In this document: positions 19,245-34,917 of the stretch, one piece after another | Position numbering within the stretch: position 1 is the stretch's first letter | Layout: every line of letters begins with the position of its first letter | Source: Verrucomicrobiota bacterium | GTDB taxonomy: Bacteria; Verrucomicrobiota; Verrucomicrobiia; Opitutales; Opitutaceae | Direction: 5' to 3' | NCBI GenBank assembly: GCA_016871775.1 | Contig: VHCI01000002.1 | Span: 21,506-85,505, forward strand | DNA length: 64,000 nucleotides | Program-made: the position numbers and the translations under genes | Notes under the pieces: generated by a model | Database searches by the model: none | What the model was told of the DNA's origin: nothing | What the model saw: the letters and a program-made list of their open reading frames with translations, nothing else

Positions 19245-19769
19245 ATGAGCGTTTCCGAGGAGTATTTCGACGTGGTCGATGCGCGCGACGCCGTGATCGG
19301 CCGGGCTTCCCGGCGCGAGGTGCACGCCCGCGGGCTCTGGCACCGGGCCGTGCACGTGATGGTCTTCGATGCGGCCGGGCGGATCCTGCTGCAGCGGCGG
19401 TCCGCGCACAAGGACGTCGCGCCGCGGCTGTGGGCCTCCTCCTGTTCCGGGCACGTCGACTCCGGCGAGGAGTACGACCCGGCCGCGCTCCGTGAACTGG
19501 GGGAAGAGATCGGGGTTTACCCTCCGGCGGGAGCGGCGCCGGCGCGCTGGTTCCGGGTGGAGGCGTGCGAGGCGACCGGCTGGGAATTCGTCTGGGTCTA
19601 CCGGCTCCGCCACGACGGCCCGCTGCGCCTCGAGCCGCGGGAGATTGAGGAGGCGGCGTGGCACCCACCCGCCGACGTCGACGCGTGGCTGGCCCGCGCG
19701 CCTGGGGACTTCTGCCCGTCCTTCGGTCTGATCTGGCCGCTGGTCTCGGGGCGGTTGGCGGCGGGCTGA
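19245..19769 (+). CDS. NUDIX hydrolase (IDI/YfcD-like)
   Basis: Nudix box GHVDSGEEYDPAALRELGEEIGV; QRRSAHKDVAPRLWASSCSGHVDSGE. Confidence 0.92.
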   Translation: MSVSEEYFDVVDARDAVIGRASRREVHARGLWHRAVHVMVFDAAGRILLQRRSAHKDVAPRLWASSCSGHVDSGEEYDPAALRELGEEIGVYPPAGAAPARWFRVEACEATGWEFVWVYRLRHDGPLRLEPREIEEAAWHPPADVDAWLARAPGDFCPSFGLIWPLVSGRLAAG

Positions 19770-19777
19770 GCCCCGGG

Positions 19778-25408
<5,631 letters not shown>

Positions 25409-25465
25409 GCGCGGAGCAAGCGGGTCGCGCCGCCAAAGGCAACCGCGCTAGGAAATTTGGCGCGC

Positions 25466-26230
25466 TCAGCCGCCGGCGAGCGCGAGTCGCGCGCCCCCGG
25501 CCGTGATCGCTGCCGCGACCGCGGGGGCGGGCGGTGTGTCGGTCACGAAATTAATCCGCGGGCCGAACGGCGGGGTCAGGCTCAGCGCCTTGCGGCCGAA
25601 CTTCAAGGCATCGAGGGCGAACACGGTCCAATCCGCCGCCTCGATCATCTGCCGCAGGGTGCTGATCAGCAGCGCGTTGTCGTTCCAGACGCCGCGCTCG
25701 GTGACCCCTGTGCCGGCGAGGATCGCGAGCTCCGCGCGCACCTGCTCGAGCGCGGCCCCGCAGGCGTGACCGACGGGCATTCCCTGCTGAGGGAGGATGC
25801 TGCCACCCGTGACGATCGTCTCGACGGCGCCGAAGTCCCCGAACAGGGCGACCACCGGCAGCGAGTTTGTGCTCACCTGCACCTGTTTTTTTTAGCAGGC
25901 GGGCCACGGCGAAGGTCGTCGAGCCGTCATCGAGGATTACGGGGGTGCCGGGGGCGAGCGGCTGCGCGATGACGCTGGCAATGCGGAACTTTCGGTCCGC
26001 CTAGCGCTGGATGCGGGTAAGGGAGTCGTTCTCGCGCGCGAGCGCGTCCCCTCCGACGAGCGACGCGCGCCCGTGATGCCACCGCCCCGCCCCGCGCGCC
26101 TCAAGGCCATCCAGGATGCGCCGCACCGTCGAGAGAGAGCCGCCGAAGCGCTGGCGAGGGAGAACAGGTCCGCGTACTTGTGCTCGCGCAGTTGGCGTTT
26201 GATCAGGTCGGTGCGCTGCTGGTTGCTCAT
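25466..26230 (-). pseudogene. DeoR-family transcriptional regulator, frameshifted remnant
   Basis: MSNQQRTDLIKRQLREHKYADLFSLA | (fs) RFGGSLSTVRRILDGLEARG...SLTRIQR*ADRKFRIASVIAQPLAPGTPVILDDGSTTFAVARLLKK | (fs at A8) QVSTNSLPVVALFGDFGAVETIVTGGSILPQ...; DeoR HTH and sensor domain pieces in successive frames. Confidence 0.8.
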
Positions 26231-27324
26231 TTTCCGGGGGAGGGGAGCAGCCGGGTGAACAGTTCCATGTAGGCCGCGACCTGGCGATCGGGAGCGAAGT
26301 TTTCCCGCGCGAACGCCCGCGCCGCCCGGGCGCGTCTGGCGCGGATCTCCGGGCCGGCGCCGAGACACTCGCGGAGGCGTTCCCGGAACGCTGCGTGATC
26401 GCCCCGCGGGATCATCCAGCCGGTCTCGCCCGGGACGAAGCATTCGGCGATGCCCTGCGCCGCCGCCGCGACCACGGGCAGGCCGTGGGCCTGCGCCTCG
26501 ATGAGGAAGTTTGAAAGCGCCTCACTTCGGGAGGCGTGGACCGCGACGTCGGCGGCCGCGTAAAGCGGCGACGGGTCCGCGAGAAAACCGGGGAAGCGCA
26601 CGCGTTCCACGAGCCCGGCCTCCTCCGCGCGGCGCCGGCAGGCAGCCAGTTCCGGACCTTCCCCGGCGAGCCACAGTTGCCAAGGTGGCGCGGCCGGGAG
26701 CTCCCGCACGATCTCGATCAGCTCCGGCTGATTCTTCTCTGGGCGGAACATCGCCACGCAGACCAGCACCTGCGCCTCGGGCGGCGTGCCGAGCCGCGCG
26801 CGCCATTCCGCGCGCCGCGCCGCTGTCTGATCCGCATCTGCCTCAAGCGGGAAAACCAGCGAGTTGGGGATCACGGCGACCTGTTCCCGCGCGAGGCCGT
26901 GCCCCTGCAGGAGTTGATCGCGCGCCTCGCGGCTGTTTGCAACCACGTGCCGGCTGGCGCGCAGCGTGCGGCGGAACCAAGCGGGCAGCGGCTTGCCCGT
27001 GCGCATCGTCGCCACCACGGGCGCGAGCGGGGTTAGCCGCCAGCCGAGGCAATTCGCCATCCGCCCCATCAGCAGGATCAGGTCCGGCTGCCGCGCACGG
27101 ACCTGGCGCCTGAGCCCCGGGGCGAACCAGTCGAGGCCGAGGTCCCGGGGCTGGAGCGAGGCGTGGGTCACCGCGGCCGAGACGGTCTTTGCGAGCGCTC
27201 CGCCGGGCCGGAAGGTCATCAGCGTGACCGCGTGCCCGGCCGCGGCGCAGGCGTTGGCGAGCAGGATGGATTGACGCTCCGTGCCGCCACTGCGCAGGTG
27301 ATCCTGGAGAATGAGCAACCGCAT
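26227..27324 (-). CDS. Glycosyltransferase family 4 (GT-B)
   Basis: MRLLILQDHLRSGGTERQSILLANACAAAGHAVTLMTF...VCVAMFRPEKNQPELIEIVREL...SEALSNFLIEAQAHGLPVVAAAAQGIAECF. Confidence 0.9.
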   Translation of the reverse strand: MRLLILQDHLRSGGTERQSILLANACAAAGHAVTLMTFRPGGALAKTVSAAVTHASLQPRDLGLDWFAPGLRRQVRARQPDLILLMGRMANCLGWRLTPLAPVVATMRTGKPLPAWFRRTLRASRHVVANSREARDQLLQGHGLAREQVAVIPNSLVFPLEADADQTAARRAEWRARLGTPPEAQVLVCVAMFRPEKNQPELIEIVRELPAAPPWQLWLAGEGPELAACRRRAEEAGLVERVRFPGFLADPSPLYAAADVAVHASRSEALSNFLIEAQAHGLPVVAAAAQGIAECFVPGETGWMIPRGDHAAFRERLRECLGAGPEIRARRARAARAFARENFAPDRQVAAYMELFTRLLPSPGK

Positions 27325-27453
27325 CAGCCGGACGATGGGGAAGGGGCGGGCATTCGGGTCGTAGGTTGGGCGGCGCGTCGGCGTGAGGCAACCGCGGCGT
27401 CACGCGGTGGAGAATGCGTTTGACGGTTCCCGCGGCCGGCGTGACCGTGCGGA

Positions 27454-28860
27454 ATGGCTGAAAGCGTTGACTACGATCTCATCGTCATCGGCGGTGGACC
27501 GGCGGGCTACGCCGGCGCGATTCGGGCCGGGCAGCTGGGCAAGAGGGTCGCCTGCATCGAGGAGGAACGGGCCGGGGGCACTTGCCTGAACTGGGGCTGC
27601 ATCCCGACGAAGGCGCTGCTGAAGAGCGCCGAGCTCTACCGCACGCTGCGCAAGGCGGACGCCTTCGGGCTGCGCGTGGGCGAGGTCGGATTCGACTTCG
27701 CCAAGGTGATGGAGCGCTCCCGCGGGGTGGCCGGCCAGATGGCCAAGGGCATCGAGTTCCTCTTCCGCAAGAACAAGGTCGACTATTTGGTCGGCCGGGC
27801 GCAGGTCGCCGCCCCGGGGATGGTCGAGGTCACCGAGGGCGAGCACAAGGGCCGCTTCCTGCGCGCCCGCCAGATCCTCCTTGCCACCGGCTGCAAGCCG
27901 CGCCGGCTGCCCGACGTGCCCGTCGACGGCGAGCGCGTGATGACCTCGCGGGAGGCGCTGGTGCCGCGCGCGCGGCCGCCGGCCTCCCTGGTGATTATTG
28001 GCGCCGGGGCGATCGGCGTGGAGTTCGCCTATTTTTACAGCGCCTTCGGCACCAAGGTCACGTTGGTTGAACTCCTGCCGCAGCTCGTGCCGGTCGAGGA
28101 CGAGGAGGTTGGCCGCGGCCTGCAGCGGGCCTTCGAGAAATCCGGCATCACGGTGCACGTCGGCACCAAGGTCGAGGGCATCGTCGTCGGGCCAGACCGG
28201 GTGGCAATGAAGCTGGTTCCGGCTGCGGGCGGGGCGGCGGCGAAACTTGAGGCCGAAAGCCTGCTGGTCGCCGTCGGGGTCGCACCGAACCTCGAAGGCG
28301 CCGTATCCCCCAAGGTGCGGATCGAGCTCGACCGAGGCTACGTGAAGGTCGACGACCGCTACGAGACTGGCGTGAAGGGGATCTACGCGGCGGGCGACAT
28401 CATCGGCCCGCCTTGGCTCGCGCACGTGGCCACCTTCGAGGCGATCCAGGCCGTCAACGCGATGTTCGGTCACGCTCATCAGGGGCGCGTCAAGGTCTTC
28501 CCAGGCTGCACGTACTGCCAGCCTCAGATTGCGAGCACGGGCCTCACCGAGAAGGCCTGCCGGGAGAAGGGGCTGGCCTACAAGGTGGGCAAGTTCCCGT
28601 TCGCCGCCTCCGGCAAGGCTGTGGCGGCGGGTGACGCCGAGGGCTTCGTGAAGGTCATCACTGACAGCGCCACCGGAGAAATCCTTGGCGCACACATCCT
28701 CGGCAATGAGGCGCCAGAACTCATCGCCGAGTACGTGCTGGCGATGAACCTTGAGGGCACCGTCGAGGAAATCCATCGCTCCATCCACGCCCACCCCACG
28801 CTGAGCGAGGCGCTCGCGGAGGCTGCCGCCGCCACCAGCGGCGAGGCGATCCACATTTAA
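27454..28860 (+). CDS. lpdA: Dihydrolipoyl dehydrogenase
   Basis: YDLIVIGGGPAGYAGAIRAGQLGKRVACIEEERAGGTCLNWGCIPTKALL; C-term IHRSIHAHPTLSEALAEAA. Confidence 0.95.
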   Translation: MAESVDYDLIVIGGGPAGYAGAIRAGQLGKRVACIEEERAGGTCLNWGCIPTKALLKSAELYRTLRKADAFGLRVGEVGFDFAKVMERSRGVAGQMAKGIEFLFRKNKVDYLVGRAQVAAPGMVEVTEGEHKGRFLRARQILLATGCKPRRLPDVPVDGERVMTSREALVPRARPPASLVIIGAGAIGVEFAYFYSAFGTKVTLVELLPQLVPVEDEEVGRGLQRAFEKSGITVHVGTKVEGIVVGPDRVAMKLVPAAGGAAAKLEAESLLVAVGVAPNLEGAVSPKVRIELDRGYVKVDDRYETGVKGIYAAGDIIGPPWLAHVATFEAIQAVNAMFGHAHQGRVKVFPGCTYCQPQIASTGLTEKACREKGLAYKVGKFPFAASGKAVAAGDAEGFVKVITDSATGEILGAHILGNEAPELIAEYVLAMNLEGTVEEIHRSIHAHPTLSEALAEAAAATSGEAIHI

Positions 28861-28929
28861 GGTCTTGGGCCGCGCTCGGGCGGAGGCGTTGCCTGCGCAC
28901 GGATGCCTCGCCCGGCGGCGCCCCAGAGA

Positions 28930-30033
28930 TCAGTTGTTGAAACGGAAGAGGGCGACGTCGCCGTCTTTGAAAACGTACTCCTTGCCCTCAAGGCGGTACT
29001 TTCCAGCTTCGCGCGCGGCCGCGACGCTGCCTAGGTTCACAAGGTCCTGATAGGATACGACCTCGGCCTTAATGAAGCCCTGCTCGAAATCGGTGTGGAT
29101 CACGCCTGCGGCCTGCGGGGCCTTCCAGCCCTTCTTGATGGTCCACGCGCGCACTTCCTTCTCGCCAGCGGTGAAATAGGTCTGCAGCCCCAGCAGTTGG
29201 TAACTGGCACGGATCAGCCCGGAGACCCCCGAGTCCGCCACCCCGAGGTCGCGCAGGAAGGCGCGGGCCTCCTCCGGCTCAAGGTCGATCAGCTCCGACT
29301 CGATCTTCGCGCTGATCGGCACATAGGCGGCATCGTGATGGGTGCGCACGAACTCCGCGACCTGCTGGACAAACGGGTTGCGCTCGGCGTCCGCGAGGTC
29401 TCCCTCCGCGACATTGCACGCGAAGAGTACGGGCTTGGCCGTCAGCAGTTGGAACAGCTTCAGCTGCGCTTTCTCGTCCTCGGTCGCCGGCAACAGGTTC
29501 GCGGTCCGGCCGGCGTTGAGGTGCGGCTCAAGCCGCTGCAGCAGGGCCAGCTCGGCCTGCGCCTCCTTGTCCCCGGACTTGGCCTTTTTCTGCGTCTTCT
29601 CGATCCGCTTGGTGACCGCGTCGAGGTCCGCGAGGACCAGCTCCGTGGTGATGACCTCGATGTCCCGCACCGGCTGGATCCCGCCCATCGTGTGGACGAT
29701 GTCCGGGTTCTCGAAGCAGCGCACGACCTGCACGATGGCATCGACCTCCCGGATATTCGCGAGGAACTGGTTGCCGAGGCCTTCGCCCTTGCTGGCGCCA
29801 GCGACCAGGCCGGCGATGTCGACGAACTCGATCGCGGCGGGGACGACCACGTTGGTTCGGGCAATCTTCTGCAAGGCAAAGGCGCGTTCATCGGGCACCA
29901 CTACGACGCCGACATTAGGGTTGATCGTGCAGAAGGGGTAGTTGGCGGCCTCCGCCTTGCGGGAGCGGGTGAGCGCGTTAAAAAGCGTGGATTTGCCGAC
30001 GTTGGGCAGGCCGACGATGCCAGCTTTGAGCAT
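28930..30033 (-). CDS. ychF: Redox-regulated ATPase YchF (Obg family)
   Basis: MLKAGIVGLPNVGKSTLFNALTRSRKAEAANYPFCTINPNVGVV; FVDIAGLVAGASKGEGLGNQFLANIREVDAIVQVVRCF; C-term VNLGSVAAAREAGKYRLEGKEYVFKDGDVALFRFNN. Confidence 0.96.
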   Translation of the reverse strand: MLKAGIVGLPNVGKSTLFNALTRSRKAEAANYPFCTINPNVGVVVVPDERAFALQKIARTNVVVPAAIEFVDIAGLVAGASKGEGLGNQFLANIREVDAIVQVVRCFENPDIVHTMGGIQPVRDIEVITTELVLADLDAVTKRIEKTQKKAKSGDKEAQAELALLQRLEPHLNAGRTANLLPATEDEKAQLKLFQLLTAKPVLFACNVAEGDLADAERNPFVQQVAEFVRTHHDAAYVPISAKIESELIDLEPEEARAFLRDLGVADSGVSGLIRASYQLLGLQTYFTAGEKEVRAWTIKKGWKAPQAAGVIHTDFEQGFIKAEVVSYQDLVNLGSVAAAREAGKYRLEGKEYVFKDGDVALFRFNN

Positions 30034-30064
30034 AGAGGGGCGAGGGAGGGCTTGGAAGCGGGGC

Positions 30065-30095
30065 TTGACAAGCTGATTGTGGAGCGGTGTTTTAT
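30065..30095 (+). promoter_or_regulatory. Putative sigma70-type promoter upstream of rpsP
   Basis: Perfect TTGACA at 30065-30070, T-rich -10-like TTTTAT at 30090-30095 with a longish 19-nt spacer; about 40 bp before the rpsP ATG. Confidence 0.45.
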
Positions 30096-30136
30096 TCGCT
30101 TTTTCCACGACAGAAACGCTCCGCAATCTCCCAGAC

Positions 30137-30397
30137 ATGGCCCTTAAAATCCGTCTTACTAAGGTCGGCTCCGTCCACCAGCCGCTGTACCGTGTGGTCG
30201 TCGCTGAAGCCCGCTCCCGCCGCGACGGTGCGGCGGTCGAGAACCTGGGCACCTACACGCCCAAGGCGAAGGGCTCTCCGGTCAATATCAACCTCGAGCG
30301 GGTCGACTACTGGCTGAGCAAGGGTGCTACGCCGTCCGACACGATGCACGCAATGATCAAGAAAGTCCGCCGCGCCACCGTGGCCGCCGCGAGCTGA
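30137..30397 (+). CDS. rpsP: 30S ribosomal protein bS16
   Basis: MALKIRLTKVGSVHQPLYRVVVAEARSRRDGAAVENLGTYTPKAK. Confidence 0.97.
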   Translation: MALKIRLTKVGSVHQPLYRVVVAEARSRRDGAAVENLGTYTPKAKGSPVNINLERVDYWLSKGATPSDTMHAMIKKVRRATVAAAS

Positions 30398-30467
30398 TCC
30401 CGCCCCCCGAACCTGGATTCTCCGCCCGGGCCCCGCGCCCGGGCGGTTTCGTTTCCGGCCCCCGCCG

Positions 30468-31142
30468 ATGCCGCTCCTGGTCGATGTGATTACGCTGTTC
30501 CCGCGGATGCTGGACGGGTTCCTTGCCGAGAGCATTCTCGGCAAGGGCATCGCGGCGGGCAGCCTCTCGGTACGGGTCCACGACCTGCGAACCTGGACCA
30601 CGGACCGGCACCGGACGGCAGACGATCGCCCCTTCGGGGGCGGCGCTGGGATGGTGCTGAAGCCCGAGCCGGTCTTCGCCGCGATCGAGCAGCTGCAGAC
30701 CCCGGGCTGCCGTCGGATCTACCTCACCCCGGATGGCCGGCCCTTCTCGGCGGGGCTCGCGCAGGAGCTATCCCGCGAGTCCCACCTGATTTTCCTCAGC
30801 GGCCACTACGAGGGGATCGACCAGCGCATCCGCGACCGGGTCATCGATCAGGAGATTTCCATCGGTGATTACGTGCTCACCAACGGCACCCTCGCCGCCG
30901 CGGTCGTTATCGACGCTCTCTCGCGCTTCATCCCGGGAGTGCTTGGTCAGGAAAAGTCATTGACGCACGAATCCTTCAGCCGCAGCTTGCTCGACTTTCC
31001 TCAATACACGCGTCCCGCCGAGTTCCGGGGCATATCCGTTCCCGAGATCCTCCTCTCCGGAAATCATGCCGAAATCGAACGCTGGCGGAACGCGCGTCAG
31101 TCAGAAAAAACCCGCCAAGTCCGGCCCGATTTGCTCAAATAA
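30468..31142 (+). CDS. trmD: tRNA (guanine-N1)-methyltransferase TrmD
   Basis: DVITLFPRMLDGFLAESILGKGIAAG; LSGHYEGIDQRIRDRVIDQEISIGDYVLTNGTLAAAVVIDALSRFIPGVLG. Confidence 0.97.
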   Translation: MPLLVDVITLFPRMLDGFLAESILGKGIAAGSLSVRVHDLRTWTTDRHRTADDRPFGGGAGMVLKPEPVFAAIEQLQTPGCRRIYLTPDGRPFSAGLAQELSRESHLIFLSGHYEGIDQRIRDRVIDQEISIGDYVLTNGTLAAAVVIDALSRFIPGVLGQEKSLTHESFSRSLLDFPQYTRPAEFRGISVPEILLSGNHAEIERWRNARQSEKTRQVRPDLLK

Positions 31143-31151
31143 TCAAACGCC

Positions 31152-31577
31152 ATGAACCCGATCATCCAGGAAATCACCGCCAATCAGGTGAAGAAAGACG
31201 TCACGCCTTTCAAAGTCGGCGACGGCGTGCGCGTCCACACCAGGGTCCGTGAGGGCGACAAGGAGCGGGTCCAGATTTACGCCGGCATCGTGATCGCGCG
31301 GAAGGGTCACGGCATCCATGAGACCTTCACGGTGCGCCGCCTCAGCTACGGTGAGGGGGTCGAGCGGGTGTTTCCGGTGAACTCGCCGAATATCGAGAAG
31401 ATCGAGGTGGAGCGTGAGTCGGAGGCGATGCGCGCTCGCCTGTACTACCTGCGCGGCCGCACCGGCAAGGCCGCCGTGGCGATTAAGGAGAAGGACCGCG
31501 CCGCCGAGATCCACGCCCAGCACGAGGAGGAGAAGGCGGCCAAGGCCGCCGCCGCCGCGCCTCAGGCCGGGGCCTGA
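31152..31577 (+). CDS. rplS: 50S ribosomal protein bL19
   Basis: [74 protein letters not shown]. Confidence 0.96.
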   Translation: MNPIIQEITANQVKKDVTPFKVGDGVRVHTRVREGDKERVQIYAGIVIARKGHGIHETFTVRRLSYGEGVERVFPVNSPNIEKIEVERESEAMRARLYYLRGRTGKAAVAIKEKDRAAEIHAQHEEEKAAKAAAAAPQAGA

Positions 31578-31714
31578 GCCCGGCGCCCCCTAGGGGGAAT
31601 GTCCCGCCTGCAGGTGAAACCGTCGCCGACCGGCGACGGGTCTTGCTCCCCTGCCACCGTACTTCAAGCTTTCCCGGTCGCGGCACGAGCTTTAGCCCTT
31701 GCCGGTTTCTGCTC

Positions 31715-33709
31715 ATGATGCTCCAGACCCTGCTCCTCGGCAAAGCCGCCAACCAAGCCCGCGGGCTCGCGATCGACGCCGTGCACGCCTGCTCCTCCGG
31801 GCACCTGGGGCTGCCGCTCGGCGCGGCCGAGATCGGGGCTGTCCTTTTCGGACACGCGCTGGTGCACAACCCCGAGCGCCCGCGGTGGATTAACCGCGAC
31901 CGATTCGTCCTCTCGGCTGGCCACGGGTCATTGTTCCTTTATTGTTGGCTTCACCTGAGCGGTTACGACGTGCCGTTGGAGCAGGTGCGGAATTTCCGCG
32001 TCCTGCACAGCACAACCCCTGGTCATCCGGAATTCCGCGAGACACCCGGCGTCGAGTGCACTACGGGTCCCCTCGGGCAGGGCATCGGCAATGCCGTAGG
32101 GATGGCCCTCGCCGGGCAGATGGCCGCCGCTCGGCTCAATACCCCGGAGCACCCGATCCTCAACTACCGCGTGGTCTGCCTCGCTGGCGACGGCTGCATG
32201 CAGGAGGGCGTCGCGATGGAGGCCGTGGCCTTCGCGGGGCACCAGCGCCTCGACAACCTGATCCTCATCTATGACGCCAACGCGGTCACGCTCGACGCGA
32301 TGGCGGACAAGACCCAGAGCGAGGACACGGCGCTCCGCTTCAAGGCGCTGGGCTGGGAGGTCCAGTCGGTCGACGGTCACGCGATGGCCGATTTCCTCCG
32401 CGCCTTTCATCGGGCTCGCAAGGCGCGTTCCGGACGCCCCCAGCTGATCATAGCGCGGACCGAGATCGGCCGCGGCATCCCGGAGGTCGCCGGCACGGCG
32501 AAGGGTCACGGCGAGGGCGGGGCCAAGTTCGCCGCTGCAGCGCGCGCCGGCCTCGGCCTGCCGGCGGAGGAGCACTTCCACGTCAGCGAGGACGTCCGGG
32601 CTTATTTCCACGGACACCGCCAGCGTCTGATTCGCGTCTGCAACAAGTGGCACCGGCAGTTCAAGGCTTGGCGCGAGGCTAACCCGGACCGGGCCGCGTT
32701 GCTCGACGGGGCGGCCCCTGAGAAGAGCCCGTCCGCCGAAGAACTCTTGGCGTTGGTGCCCGCGTTCGCCGCTGACGCCAAGCTCGCCACGCGGGCCGCT
32801 GGGCGCGACGTGCTGCAGCCGCTGGCGGCGCGCCTGCCGATGCTGATCGGCGGGAGCGCCGACCTTTACGGCTCCACCCTGAACTACCTCGCGGCCTCGA
32901 GCGACTCCGAGCCGGGCAATCGCGGGGGTCGCAACGTGCGCTTTGGCATTCGGGAACACGCGATGGCAGCGATCGCCAACGGCATCGCTTATGACGGCCT
33001 CTTCCGGCCGAGCATCGCCACCTTTCTGGTGTTCGCCGATTATGCGCGGCCTGCGATGCGGCTTGCGGCGCTGGCGCGGCTGCCGGTGGTCTACATTTAT
33101 ACCCACGATTCCGTCGGGGTGGGCGAGGACGGGCCGACCCATCAGCCCGTGGAAACCATCGCCGGGCTCCGGGTCATCCCGGGCCTCGATCTGATCCGTC
33201 CCGCCGATCCCGAGGAGACCGCCGGCGCCTACGCGGCTGCGCTATCCCGGGTCGATGGCCCCACGGTGCTGGCGTTGTCCCGCCAGGTGCTCCCCACGCT
33301 CGCGGTGATCCCAGCCGACACCCGACGTCAAGGTGCGCTGCGAGGAGCCTACGTGGCCGTCCGCGAGCAAGCCCCGCTCGAATGCATCCTTCTGGCCACC
33401 GGCAGCGAGTTGCAGCTGGCCCTCGAGGCTGCGCGGATCCTGGGACCAGGTACCCGGGTTGTCTCGATGCCGAGCACCCAGCGTTTTGACCGTCAGCCGG
33501 CGGACTATCGCGAGGCGGTGCTCCCGTCGTCCTGCCGCCGCCGTGTCGCGGTGGAGGCCGGTGTCACGGGCGGTTGGCACCGCTTTGTGGGGCTCGATGG
33601 CCACGTGGTGGGCATCGACCGGTTCGGGCTGAGCGCCCCCGCGCCCGTGGCCTTCCGCGAGCTTGGCCTGACGGTTGAGGCGGTGGTCGCCGCCGCCCGC
33701 GCGGGCTGA
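31715..33709 (+). CDS. tkt: Transketolase
   Basis: [86 protein letters not shown]. Confidence 0.95.
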   Translation: MMLQTLLLGKAANQARGLAIDAVHACSSGHLGLPLGAAEIGAVLFGHALVHNPERPRWINRDRFVLSAGHGSLFLYCWLHLSGYDVPLEQVRNFRVLHSTTPGHPEFRETPGVECTTGPLGQGIGNAVGMALAGQMAAARLNTPEHPILNYRVVCLAGDGCMQEGVAMEAVAFAGHQRLDNLILIYDANAVTLDAMADKTQSEDTALRFKALGWEVQSVDGHAMADFLRAFHRARKARSGRPQLIIARTEIGRGIPEVAGTAKGHGEGGAKFAAAARAGLGLPAEEHFHVSEDVRAYFHGHRQRLIRVCNKWHRQFKAWREANPDRAALLDGAAPEKSPSAEELLALVPAFAADAKLATRAAGRDVLQPLAARLPMLIGGSADLYGSTLNYLAASSDSEPGNRGGRNVRFGIREHAMAAIANGIAYDGLFRPSIATFLVFADYARPAMRLAALARLPVVYIYTHDSVGVGEDGPTHQPVETIAGLRVIPGLDLIRPADPEETAGAYAAALSRVDGPTVLALSRQVLPTLAVIPADTRRQGALRGAYVAVREQAPLECILLATGSELQLALEAARILGPGTRVVSMPSTQRFDRQPADYREAVLPSSCRRRVAVEAGVTGGWHRFVGLDGHVVGIDRFGLSAPAPVAFRELGLTVEAVVAAARAG

Positions 33710-33776
33710 GCCCGCCGCGCCCAACGAATGCGGGTTGCGCCCGGGCCTGCCCCGGGCAGGCTCCCTAATTCCTCCC

Positions 33777-34898
33777 ATGCTGAAAAAGTTTCTCCTCCTG
33801 CTCACAGTGTTCGTGGGCGTGTCGCTCGTGCTCGGCGCGGCCAAGGCGAGCCAGATCAAGAAACTCGCCGGTGCCCCGCGCATAATGCCGCCAGCGGGGG
33901 TGTCCGCGGTCGTCGCGCGGACCGAGGAGTGGAGCTCGTCCCTCCACGCGATCGGCACGCTGGCCCCGGTGGCCGGGATGACGGTCGCCGCGGACGCGGA
34001 CGGCATCGTGGTTCGGGTCGCCGTCGAGAACGGGGCGGCGGTGCGCGCCGGGGACCTTTTGGTGGAGCTGGACAGCTCAGTCGAGCGGGCGCAGCGGGAG
34101 GCCGCGCGGGCCCGGGCGGAGTTGGCGCGTGTCAACATCACCCGCCAAGAGGAACTGTGGCGGCGTAAAGCGATCGCGAAGCTCGAGTACGACACCGCAG
34201 TCGCCGCCTGCAAGCAGGCGGAGGCGGACGTCGCGGCGCTAGACGCGGTGATCGCGAAGAAGCAAGTGCGGGCGCCCTTCGCGGGGCGCGCCGGAATCCG
34301 ATTGGTGAATCCGGGGCAGTACGTGGGGCGCGGGGCTCCCTTGCTTCCGCTGCAGCAGCTGGACCCGATGTACGTGAACTTCAGCATCCCGCAGCGGCAT
34401 CTGCCCGACCTCGCGCTCGGGCGCCGGGTCGCGCTCCGGGTGGACGCCTTTCCCGACGCGTCCCCGTCGGGCGAGATCACGGCGATCAACGCTACCGTGG
34501 ACGCGGCCACGCGGAACATCACCGTGCAGGCCACGGTGGCCAACCCGGGAGAGAAGCTGCGGGCGGGAATGTTCGTGCGCGTCGAAGTCGAGCTGGCCGA
34601 GGCGAAGGCGTTGATCGTCGTGCCGGCCACGGCCGTGGCCTATGCGCCTTACGGCAATTCGGTCTTCATCGTGGAGAGGATGAAGGGGCCGGACGACCAG
34701 GAGTACCTTGGCGTGCGACAGCAGTTCATCGAGGTGGCCGTCCATCGTGGCGACTTGGTGGCCGTAAAGGGCGGTGTGAAGGCGGGCGAGCAGGTGGTGA
34801 CCGCGGGAGTCTTCAAGCTCCGCCACGGGGCCCCGGTGCAGGTGAACAACGCAAACCAGCCGCCGGCGAGCGCGAATCCGCGCCCGGCCAATTCCTGA
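33777..34898 (+). CDS. Efflux RND transporter periplasmic adaptor subunit (HlyD/AcrA family)
   Basis: N-terminal TM; IGTLAPVAGMTVAADADGIVVRVAVENGAAVRAGDLLVELDSS; QVRAPFAGRAGIRLVNPGQYVGRG; precedes RND permease. Confidence 0.93.
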   Translation: MLKKFLLLLTVFVGVSLVLGAAKASQIKKLAGAPRIMPPAGVSAVVARTEEWSSSLHAIGTLAPVAGMTVAADADGIVVRVAVENGAAVRAGDLLVELDSSVERAQREAARARAELARVNITRQEELWRRKAIAKLEYDTAVAACKQAEADVAALDAVIAKKQVRAPFAGRAGIRLVNPGQYVGRGAPLLPLQQLDPMYVNFSIPQRHLPDLALGRRVALRVDAFPDASPSGEITAINATVDAATRNITVQATVANPGEKLRAGMFVRVEVELAEAKALIVVPATAVAYAPYGNSVFIVERMKGPDDQEYLGVRQQFIEVAVHRGDLVAVKGGVKAGEQVVTAGVFKLRHGAPVQVNNANQPPASANPRPANS

Positions 34899-34917
34899 GA
34901 ACCGAGCCCGCCCGCCG

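Noticed and set aside
27400-28854. 484-aa ORF on the minus strand
   Set aside because: Exact antisense of lpdA; GC-driven shadow ORF with Asp/His/Arg-rich composition
31620-31639. ccgtcgcc-gacc-ggcgacgg hairpin downstream of rplS as an intrinsic terminator
   Set aside because: Perfect 8-bp stem but followed by gtcttgct rather than a U-tract; insufficient to call a terminator
31928-33142. 404-aa minus-strand ORF
   Set aside because: Antisense to transketolase
33242-34630. 462-aa minus-strand Ser/Thr/Ala-rich ORF
   Set aside because: Antisense across transketolase end and RND adaptor; spurious composition
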